Shown: positions 27,301 to 32,194 of the stretch, in pieces
How positions within the stretch are numbered: position 1 is the first letter of the stretch
Layout of the letters: each line of letters opens with the position of its first letter
DNA from: Mesotaenium endlicherianum
Taxonomy: Eukaryota; Streptophyta; Zygnematophyceae; Zygnematales; Mesotaeniaceae
DNA length: 32,194 nt
Direction of reading: 5' to 3'
Assembly: GCA_009602735.1 (NCBI GenBank)
Contig: WELA01008598.1
Coordinates: forward strand, 151,362-183,555
Notes under the pieces: model-generated
Told to the model about the DNA's origin: nothing
What the model saw: only the letters and a program-made list of their open reading frames with translations
Databases searched by the model: none
Program-made: the position numbers and the translations under genes

Positions 27301-28416
27301 CTTACGCGTGTTGCTTGCTCCGACCCCCCCCCCCCCGCCCCGCGCAGGACACCGTGTTCATCCACTCCGGGCGGCACTACTTTCGCAACTGCTTCTTCTC
27401 CGGCACCGTCGACTTCATCTTCGGCCAGGGCTCCGCTGTCTTCCAGTCGTGCTTCATCCAGGTGGCCATCCCCTCGCGCGGCCAGCAGAGCACGGTCACC
27501 GCGCAGGGCCGCCGCAGCCCGTACGAGAACTCGGCGTTTGTCTTCCTGGGCTGCAAGGTGGTGGGCAAGAAGCGCACCAAGGGCAACGCCTTCCTGGGGC
27601 GGCCCTGGACTGCATACGCCCGCACCATCTGGATCAACAGCTACCTCTCCTCGGTATGCGCTCCCGTCCCCCCCTGCACGGGCATGCACGCCCCCGCGCG
27701 CGCGCGTACTCGCGTGCTTGTGCACTCGCAAACACTCGCTCGCTCGCGCGCCGGTTGCATGCGCATCAATCGCATGCGCGTATGCGTGCCAACTGCATGC
27801 GAGTTGGACGTCTTGTTGGATCGCAGAGGGATGGGCGTTCTCCATGCTGCCTGTACTGTAAGCATGTGCGACAACGTCGAGAGATGCAAGATAGTACGGT
27901 TCCAATTTGTGATCCCCCCCCNAGCCTGCTCAGAACCCCCGCATGCCTGAAGATACGAGCCCGCGTGAGGAGCTCACTGCGAGGAGGAGTCTGATTCCGA
28001 GGACCACTCCACTTTGAGCAGTCCGCCTGCCTGGCGCTGGTGGAGGAGCAGAATCTGAGGAGGAGCCTGGTGCTCTGCTGGGGCTGGTGCTGCGACTGGG
28101 GTTGGGGGCGGCTGCTGCTGCTGCTGCTGCTGCTGGCGGGGCTGGGTCTGGTGGTCACCTGATGGCGCTCGTGCCGTGGATGCAGACGATCAACGGCAAC
28201 GGGTGGCTGTCGTGGAACGGCGACACGTACGCCAGCAAGCCCTACCTGGCGGAGTACCGCAGCTCCGGCCCGGGGGCGCGCGGGCGGCGCGCGCGCTGGG
28301 TGAAGCCGCGCTCGCTGCGGACGGCGAGCGAGGTGCGCCGCTGGCTGCCCAACAACGTCATCCAGGGGAACGCGTGGGTGGCCTCCTTAGGCGTGCCCTA
28401 CAAGTCCTACACGTAG
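20758..28416 (+). CDS. PME: Membrane-anchored pectin methylesterase with inhibitor-like pro-domain (9 exons, 663 aa)
   Basis: The enzyme removes methyl esters from cell-wall homogalacturonan. Coding exons are 20758-21381, 22316-22488, 22841-22918, 23924-24188, 25420-25461, 26076-26211, 26908-27044, 27348-27653 and 28186-28416. They total 1992 nt, every junction is GT-AG, and the frame is kept. A cytosolic-looking N-terminus (1-69) precedes a membrane segment (about 70-90, LLAGVLAAVLLAAVAAVLLVV-like), so it is a signal-anchor protein. A PMEI domain follows at 121-291, with the four expected cysteines C129, C138, C203 and C243. A very acidic linker spans about 295-345. The catalytic domain runs from about 360 to 660: GKYVE, QDTVF (Gln485, Asp486), DFIFG (Asp507), LGRPW (Arg570, Trp572) and GNAWV near the end. 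The first oxyanion-hole Gln (QAVAL) is replaced by Met463. No RRLL-type processing site is seen in the linker. Splice sites were chosen by protein homology, not transcripts. Confidence 0.9.
21382..22315 (+). other. PME intron 1, GT-rich with a 24-bp repeat pair
   Basis: About 200 bp of degenerate TG/GTGC repeats (21,384-21,620) are followed by a near-identical 24-mer at 21716-21739 and 21778-21801 (TTAGTCACGTCTGAACAG then CGTCGA or TGTCGA). A (CTG)n/(CTC)n tract precedes the acceptor. ORFs predicted here on either strand are low-complexity artefacts. Confidence 0.7.
22316..22488 (+). CDS. PME: PME exon 2 (PMEI domain)
   Basis: It starts QAERSLADAL after acceptor GCGCAG and carries the fourth PMEI cysteine (GGCSDDLE). 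The donor is AG|GTGAGG, phase 2. Confidence 0.85.
22518..22555. repeat. (TC)n microsatellite in PME intron 2
   Basis: The tract is nearly pure CT with one CCC interruption, just after the donor site. Confidence 0.85.
22841..22918 (+). CDS. PME: PME exon 3 (end of PMEI domain)
   Basis: This 78-nt exon encodes the last helix of the PMEI bundle (LTNAMSLIAPL). The acceptor is GAGTAG and the donor CAG|GTGAGG; both phases are 2, and both flanking junction codons become AGC. Confidence 0.8.
22919..23923 (+). other. PME intron 3
   Basis: About 1 kb of mixed sequence with no gene-like feature. The short tandem AGTCCTCCAC is repeated near 23,837-23,860 before a C-rich run to the acceptor. Confidence 0.6.
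23924..24188 (+). CDS. PME: PME exon 4 (acidic linker and start of catalytic domain)
   Basis: After DYQATQ come about 50 residues rich in Asp, Gly, Ala and Ser, then the catalytic start VVAKDGSGHYRKVQDAINS. The acceptor is TGTGCAG and the donor TCG|GTGAGA, phase 0. Confidence 0.9.
24364..24393. repeat. (TCC)n microsatellite in PME intron 4
   Basis: Ten TCC/CCT units lie within a longer C/T-only stretch from about 24,205. Confidence 0.85.
24513..24534. repeat. (TG)n microsatellite in PME intron 4
   Basis: Eleven TG units, embedded in GTGC/GCGC-rich sequence. Confidence 0.8.
24792..24849. repeat. 22-24-bp tandem repeat in PME intron 4
   Basis: TATC(C)ACATTAGGTTATA... occurs twice in tandem and then as a half unit (TATCACATTA). 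It is AT-rich and unlike its GC-rich surroundings. Confidence 0.7.
25420..25461 (+). CDS. PME: PME exon 5 (14-codon micro-exon)
   Basis: ISKKNNQRIVVYIK is the beta-strand between KVQDAI and GKYVE in all plant PMEs. The acceptor is TTGTGCAG and the donor AAG|GTGTGC, phase 0 on both sides. Confidence 0.88.
25775..25796. repeat. (AC)n microsatellite in PME intron 5
   Basis: Eleven AC units followed by CGCGCGC. The rest of intron 5 is a patchwork of CAC/GTG/GCG words up to the acceptor at 26075. Confidence 0.8.
26076..26211 (+). CDS. PME: PME exon 6 (GKYVE region)
   Basis: It encodes AGKYVEQVTV through SCTV, matching conserved block I and the following turn (FLGAGRGRTVI). It starts in phase 0 and ends in phase 1 at T|GTGAGC. 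Confidence 0.9.
26238..26320. repeat. Telomere-like tract in PME intron 6
   Basis: Four CCCCTA units are followed by degenerate CCCTAA/CCCTAC words (AGCCCTAACC, CTAACCCTAA). They start about 25 bp after the exon 6 donor. The plant telomere unit is CCCTAAA, so this is an imperfect interstitial tract. Confidence 0.65.
26331..26378 (+). repeat. Degenerate copy of the end of PME exon 6 in intron 6
   Basis: AGCTACGGGCAAGGCAAGCT and the following bases match exon 6 positions 26169-26212 at roughly 80% by eye. The match continues through CTCCTGCAC into the donor region. Translated, it keeps SYxxGxxxxxSCTxC. It is followed directly by a (CTGT)n tract. Confidence 0.65.
26372..26402. repeat. (CTGT)n microsatellite in PME intron 6
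   Basis: About seven CTGT units, apparently grown out of the CTGTCTGTG-like end of the exon 6 copy. Confidence 0.8.
26543..26552. other. C-run followed by one undetermined base
   Basis: Nine Cs end in the N at 26552. A second case is the N at 27922 after a C-run in intron 8. Both look like sequencing or assembly uncertainty at homopolymers. Confidence 0.85.
26801..26820 (+). repeat. Degenerate copy of the start of PME exon 7 with its acceptor
   Basis: GCAGGCGTGACGGGCA (26801-26816) is identical to 26904-26919, which spans the real acceptor and first codons of exon 7. The upstream CGAGCxG words also match. The copy could act as a cryptic acceptor 103 bp upstream. Confidence 0.65.
26908..27044 (+). 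CDS. PME: PME exon 7 (oxyanion-hole block)
   Basis: It encodes VTGNQFVARSLTIQ through FFGNQ. The block usually written QAVAL reads MAVAF, so the first catalytic Gln is Met463. The exon ends on the second catalytic Gln (Gln485), split by the intron from its DTVF partner. Confidence 0.9.
27045..27347 (+). other. PME intron 7 with TTAGGG-like words
   Basis: TAGGGT, TTTAGGG, GGTTAGGGTT and AATTAGGG occur at 27,168-27,255. They are in the opposite orientation to the CCCTAA words of intron 6. A 13-base poly-C (27324-27336) sits just before the acceptor CGCGCAG. Confidence 0.6.
27348..27653 (+). CDS. PME: PME exon 8 (catalytic Asp pair and Arg)
   Basis: It starts DTVFIHSGRHYF (Asp486) and carries DFIFG (Asp507) and LGRPW (Arg570, Trp572). 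The donor is TCG|GTATGC, phase 0. Confidence 0.92.
28111..28135. repeat. (CTG)n microsatellite in PME intron 8
   Basis: Eight CTG units, 50 bp before the exon 9 acceptor. The rest of intron 8 (27654-28185) is GC-rich and contains an N at 27922. Confidence 0.85.
28186..28416 (+). CDS. PME: PME exon 9 (C-terminus and stop)
   Basis: It starts TINGNGWLSWNG and ends NAWVASLGVPYKSYT with TAG at 28414-28416. NxIQGNxW and GVP are the usual C-terminal PME signatures. Confidence 0.9.
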   Translation, partial: TINGNGWLSWNGDTYASKPYLAEYRSSGPGARGRRARWVKPRSLRTASEVRRWLPNNVIQGNAWVASLGVPYKSYT

Positions 28417-28970
28417 AGAGAGAGAGCTTAGCCCATCTCCCGGCAGGGCGACGTCTCCCGCCATTGCGGCGGCCGCAGCTTGCACGCGCGCGTAGCGGTG
28501 CTGTGCTGTGCGGTGGCACCTGGCGCGCGGGGCGGTGCGGTGGCACCTGGCGCGCGGGGCGGTGCGGTGACTGACAGCTGGCGCAGGAGCGGAGCGGTAG
28601 CAGCTGGTCGAGGGAACCCGGCGGCGAGAGCTGGTTCGGCCGTTTCAGCTGCCTGTGAGGGTGCTAAAGCATGAGCTGGCAAATCTTCCCCACCTCTCTG
28701 GGGGGTGTCCTTCCTGCTAAGTGGGGGAAGGGGGGGTTGGGGAGATTTGACAGCTGCCGGCCTGTCTGCTGTGGGCAGTAGGGTGCGGTAGTAACCACGT
28801 GTGTCGGCTGGGGACTCATTTTGAAGGGTTGAGTGCCATTATTTGGGTTTATTCCTTCTTTTTGGAGGGTTGAGGGCCGTCAGCAACTGGGCTGAAGTCT
28901 TCTTCATGGCTTTCATTTCTGATGAAAATAATATTAAGGTAGATTATCAAATAAATGTGAGCGTTTGATT
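28417..28970 (+). other. Probable PME 3' untranslated region
   Basis: It begins with a short (GA)n run after the stop. An AATAAA hexamer lies at 28950-28955 in an AT-rich pocket, a plausible poly(A) signal. The true 3' end cannot be fixed from sequence. Confidence 0.4.
28513..28566 (+). repeat. Perfect 27-bp tandem duplication after the PME stop
   Basis: The unit begins GTGGCACCTGGCGCGCGGGG; units at 28513-28539 and 28540-28566 are identical. It is very GC-rich and could fold in the transcript. Confidence 0.85.
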
Positions 28971-31043
28971 CCAGGCCGGCCATAGTCCAGCCTGCGGGCA
29001 GATAAATTAAGTTTGAAGTTTGCTGGTGGGGCTAGGGTGTGTGGATTTCAGAAGTTTTTGCTTATTTAGGAGCGCTGCAGATTCTGGCCTTAGGGCAAGC
29101 GATCTTGTGGGATACACCCACAGCTGCTTCACGGCGTTTGCTGATTGCAACCTGCCGTCAGCATGCTTTCAAGAAGAGACCTTTTTATCTTAGGAGTATC
29201 GTGTGTTAAGCTAGCATCATGGAGCAAGTTCCATATGGACCTGGCTCAAGAGCCGTACTGTCGTATCTCATGTGTTGCTGGTATCAGGATATGTTGTTTG
29301 GGGAAGGGGTGTACAGACAGGTGGACACATGTATCGCTGAACAGGGGCCACATTGGCAGATGGCGGATGGAGAACGATAGGTGACGATAGCTGGATAAGA
29401 GTAGGCTAGGACTCGCAGATGAACGTGCTTTTGTTCTGCCATTTTTATTTTTATTTCAAATGAATGGTATTTATTATAGCGCTTCCAGCATTTGCGACAA
29501 GAGGAAGACAGTCACAGAGCTCTGAGCTGTTGTGAGCAATCGCAGAAAAATGTACATTCAAAAGAATTTCTGATTGATGAGAACATGCACACTTTTCCTG
29601 CCTCAGTTGGAAGAAAATGACAGTTGATGGGGAACAGCGGCTCAATCAAGTAACATTTCTTGCTTGGTAAGAGTGCACAGGTAAGGATACGTATGCAAAA
29701 TTCATTGTGATTCTGGACAACAGCAGTCGTGGGGCAGGAGGGCGGGGCCTGCCAAGGGTCTTTATCTGGCTGGAAGGCGAGACTTTGACGAGCTCAATCC
29801 GCCACACGTTAGCAGCTTGTGAGGTCTGCATGCAAGTACGTACCGAGCAAGTTGAGGGACGGCACATCCAACAAGCTACCCTCGCCCCCCTTGTAGGGCC
29901 GCCTGAATTGCAATCTCCTCTTCTCTCAAGAGTGCTCCCATCATTAAGTGCCATGCTGAGTGAGATGTTTCTCACTGAGAGATCTCGGGAAGCTCTATAT
30001 AGAAGTCGCTACATAGCACAAGGCAGACTGCGGTGCGAATGCGCATGAATAAACTCCTCCATGACGCAGCGTTCTAAGTCGTGACCCGATCAAGCATCGC
30101 TGTCACATGCCCAAACCTATTCCCCCTTTTTCTGATAAATTGGCTCTGCTCTTTTTTCAAGGAGGAGAACAAAGTTCAGGCCAACATGCAAGCGCCCATC
30201 CCCAGGATACAGATTTCTTATCTTTGACAATATACAACAGATGTCAAGTTACCTTAATAGACAGCCATGGGACAAAATAAAGTCACCATCTGATGTAAGG
30301 CCTGTTGCTGCTCAAACGCGCAGGCGCAGTGGCAAATTCCACTGCCCAAAGGTAGTTTGGCCCATTGGCTTTTCAATTAGACAGGCCGTAACAAGCCACA
30401 AGCCACAGGAAAGAGAGTCATGAGGAGAGAGGAATCAATCCACAGTTTAATAAGGCGAAACAACCAACGAAGGGAGTACTTCCAGCCTTCACAATCTGCA
30501 ACTTCTCTCCCTTCACGGAACTGCACAAAACTGCATGCAGTCACATTTTTTCAGAGACCCTTGCGCAATGCCACCACACGACATTGTGCACGAGCACAGA
30601 AGCACGCAACTGACAACCTCCCGCGACGCCGGCAAGCAACGTAGGCGCGCGAGACAACGCAAGAAGCGCAAGCACGCAAGCATGCGCGCGTGCAGGCATG
30701 GGCCCACGCCTGTCTGACTTGGGGTCCGGCTGCCTCTCTGCCTGACTCCGCGCCTGCCTCTGTGCCTCAACTCCCTCTACGCCTGACTGGCTGCATGCCT
30801 AACCCTGAGGCCGACTCCCCAACTCCCCGACTCCCTGTGAGGACTCACTCTATGCCTGACCGCAAGCCGAGCTCAGATCTAACTGACTCTGTGCCTGATG
30901 CTCCCCCTGTGTGCCTCACTGCCTGCAAGCCCAATTCTGGGGCCCGACTCTGACTTCATGCCAGCTGCTCTGCTGCAAGCTGGCCGCACACCAGCCGCCT
31001 CCCTCTCCCTTTCTCTCTCTCTGTCTGTCTGTCTGTCGTCTGC
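28971..31043. other. Intergenic region between PME and uS9 (tail to tail)
   Basis: I see no recognisable gene. ORFs of 60-113 codons occur (for example 29707-30048 plus and 29646-29975 minus), but they overlap on both strands and carry no known motif. The part nearest 31043 should include the uS9 3' untranslated region. From 30,709 to 30,960 the sequence is a degenerate series of TGCCTGACTC-like words. Confidence 0.45.
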
Positions 31044-31135
31044 CTATCGCTTGACCCATTGGAAGGACTTGCGCGCCTTTGCCTTGCCGGGCTTCTTGCG
31101 CTCCACCACACGCGAGTCACGCGTCAGGAAGCCAG
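31044..31135 (-). CDS. RPS9: Organellar ribosomal protein uS9, last exon
   Basis: uS9 is a small-subunit protein whose C-terminal tail reaches the P-site tRNA. This exon encodes [29 protein letters not shown] and a TAG stop (31046-31044), the diagnostic uS9 C-terminus. The first base of its opening Ala codon comes from the previous exon. The tail SFQWVKR, rather than PQFSKR, is from memory typical of the plant mitochondrial form. The acceptor is GTCGACAG, and the intron to the exon at 31938 is 802 bp. Confidence 0.88.
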
Positions 31136-31241
31136 CTGTCGACACGCCACGCGCGCCAAGCACCCCCATATGCGCACAGAGAGTGGAGGGGCACAGCGCA
31201 CAAGGCACACCATCAGTTCCGCCCCCGGGCATAAGACACAA

Positions 31242-31260
31242 ACACACACACACACACACA
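31242..31260. repeat. (AC)n microsatellite
   Basis: About nine AC units within the uS9 intron. Confidence 0.8.
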
Positions 31261-31339
31261 TAGACACAAATACAACGGCAGAGAGAGAAGAGACACCCAC
31301 CCACTCACCCACGCAGTTACACATACACACACACGCACA

Positions 31340-31362
31340 CACGCACGCACGCACGCACGCAC
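31340..31362. repeat. (ACGC)n microsatellite
   Basis: Five to six GCAC units directly before the acceptor of the cysteine-rich ORF. Confidence 0.8.
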
Positions 31363-31369
31363 GGTGCAG

Positions 31370-31648
31370 AACTGTGAGCGGTGCAAGTCTGCAAGCGATG
31401 AGGGGGAGGCTGCGAGCTGCTGCCGGTGCATGGGCATCTGTTCAGTGTGCTGCAAGGAATATCCGAGTGATCAACGCTTCCAGCTATGACGCAAGCATGA
31501 TGTAATCTCCAAGCGGAAGCTGCACTCGCCACTCAAAGGCTGGCAGGACCTGCGCCTCAACTTCCTCAACCTGCCCTATATCCCCAGTGCATGTTCAAAC
31601 TGCAATCGCTTTCCTGCCACTGCCCGGGGATTGCTTCAGTACACGGAC
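31370..31648 (+). pseudogene. Cysteine-rich exon-like ORF antisense inside the uS9 intron
   Basis: After a GTGCAG acceptor, 93 codons run in one frame to a GTATGC donor, the same splice-site styles as the PME gene. The peptide begins NCERCKSASDEGEAASCCRC, continues MGICSVCCKEYPSDQRFQL, then a TGA (31487-31489), then RKHDVISKRKLHSPLKGWQD and NFLNLPYIPS. Spaced CxxC pairs followed by His look like a zinc-binding module (B-box- or FYVE-like), but I cannot assign a family. The TGA would be a one-base change from CGA. It could be a pseudogene exon, a real exon with a sequencing error, or a selenocysteine/readthrough case (least likely). Confidence 0.45.
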
Positions 31649-31660
31649 GTATGCACAAAG

Positions 31661-31664
<4 letters not shown>

Positions 31665-31710
<46 letters not shown>
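31665..31710. repeat. (AC)23 microsatellite
   Basis: A 46-bp pure AC tract, the longest in the window. It lies just after the GTATGC donor-like site of the cysteine-rich ORF. Confidence 0.9.
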
Positions 31711-31714
<4 letters not shown>

Positions 31715-31854
31715 GCACGTCGACGCGTACGGTGCGTGCATGCAAAGGGACGTCAGAATCACGCAAGGAAAAGACCGTGCATGCAAGAAACGGACCAAAG
31801 AAAAGTGCGCCTGGTGCGTCGGCGCACGGCAGCAGTGCGCAGAAGAATGAGAGA

Positions 31855-31922
31855 ACAAGAGAGACAGGGAGAGGGAGAGGAAGGAGAGGGAGAGGGAGGG
31901 ATAAAGAGAGGGGGATAGAGAG
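31855..31922. repeat. GA-rich tract
   Basis: Nearly all purine (GAGAGGGAGAGGAAGGAGAG and similar) on the plus strand. On the uS9 strand it is a pyrimidine tract shortly after the donor. Confidence 0.7.
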
Positions 31923-31937
31923 CGCGACGGCACGAAC

Positions 31938-32018
31938 CGGCCTTAAGGGGCGGGCGCAGCGCCGGCTCAAACAGCTGCAGCGCGCGGCTGATGCCGTGCC
32001 GCATGGCCCCTGCCTGGC
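31938..32018 (-). CDS. RPS9: Organellar ribosomal protein uS9, penultimate exon
   Basis: It encodes [21 protein letters not shown] through RPPLKA, the conserved uS9 helix before the C-terminal tail. It ends in phase 1 (G|GTTCGT, a weak donor) and joins to CT of the last exon, giving LKAAGFLTRD in frame. The 5' edge is set at acceptor GTGCGCAG; reading further upstream (GVGCAGQ) is the alternative. Earlier exons lie right of the window. Confidence 0.85.
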
Positions 32019-32090
32019 CTGCGCACCCCACTCCAAGCACAAGCACACAAGTAAGGACATGCGATCAGATACACGTGCGCGTGCGAGTAA

Positions 32091-32119
32091 GCCGCATGGC
32101 CCCCGCCTAGCCTGTGCTT
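32091..32119 (-). repeat. Degenerate copy of the start of the uS9 exon with its acceptor
   Basis: The first 27 bases match 31998-32024 at 24 positions; the match spans the acceptor and first codons of the exon. It lies 93 bp upstream in the preceding intron. Confidence 0.65.
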
Positions 32120-32175
32120 TCACGCGCACGCGCAAGCACGCATGTAGGACATATGCGTGCCGGTGGTCCGCACGT

Positions 32176-32194
32176 CCCCCCCCCCCCCCCCCCC
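32176..32194. other. Terminal poly-C run
   Basis: Nineteen Cs end the window. Together with the two Ns after C-runs this suggests a contig end at a homopolymer rather than a biological boundary. Confidence 0.8.

Noticed and set aside
21359..27994. Many long ORFs on both strands inside PME introns and in shifted frames over its exons
   Set aside because: They consist of GT, CT, Cys-Val or Arg/Ala low-complexity translations or are shadows of GC-rich exons; none has a motif.

Overview
The window comes from a nuclear genome of the streptophyte (green plant) lineage, most likely a charophyte-type alga. The evidence is a plant-type pectin methylesterase gene with eight spliceosomal introns, the last two exons of an organellar ribosomal protein S9 gene, and chromodomain-bearing Ty3/gypsy retrotransposons. 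I cannot fix the species from sequence alone; Closterium- or Chara-like algae are only a guess. The left ~19 kb is more AT-rich and made of transposons. The right ~12 kb is GC-rich and genic, with introns full of GT/AC, CT and poly-C tracts.

Left part (1-10,873): a nest of copies of one chromovirus family with ~719-bp LTRs (TGTAATGAAT...ATTCATTTCA). Only the right halves of the layers are visible. From the inside out: the 3' end and LTR of a first copy (1-746, +) sits in the integrase of copy A (747-4608, +). A sits, in opposite orientation, in the integrase of copy C (4609-10,149, -). C sits in an LTR (10,150-10,415, +), which abuts a further LTR fragment of opposite orientation (10,416-10,873). 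Copy C shows the family's front half: LTR, primer-binding site, gag, then pol in the -1 frame. The gag/pol junction has a textbook -1 frameshift signal: slippery T_TTA_AAA, a 7-nt spacer and a perfect 10-bp hairpin. Copy A shows the back half: integrase, chromodomain, an extra ~490-codon ORF, polypurine tract and LTR. All copies look defective.

Middle (10,874-20,052): a decayed gag-protease remnant of another retroelement on the minus strand; unannotatable sequence with hairpins and a 41-bp tandem repeat; a solo LTR of the same chromovirus family with a TTTTT target-site duplication (14,425-15,151); a short gag-like ORF; and two ~1.26-kb direct repeats (15,792-17,058 and 17,417-18,678) that look like LTRs of a third family.

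Right part (20,053-32,194): a TATA box and long leader precede a nine-exon, 663-codon membrane-anchored PMEI-PME gene (20,758-28,416). All exon junctions keep frame. Four of the five usual active-site residues are present, but the first oxyanion-hole glutamine (QAVAL motif) is Met463. Beyond an intergenic region, the minus strand carries the last two exons of organellar (probably mitochondrial) uS9. Its intron holds, on the opposite strand, a cysteine-rich exon-like ORF broken by a TGA. Several introns carry degenerate copies of neighbouring exon edges including the splice site, which may be a local mode of intron growth. The window ends inside a poly-C run, and two single Ns also follow C runs.
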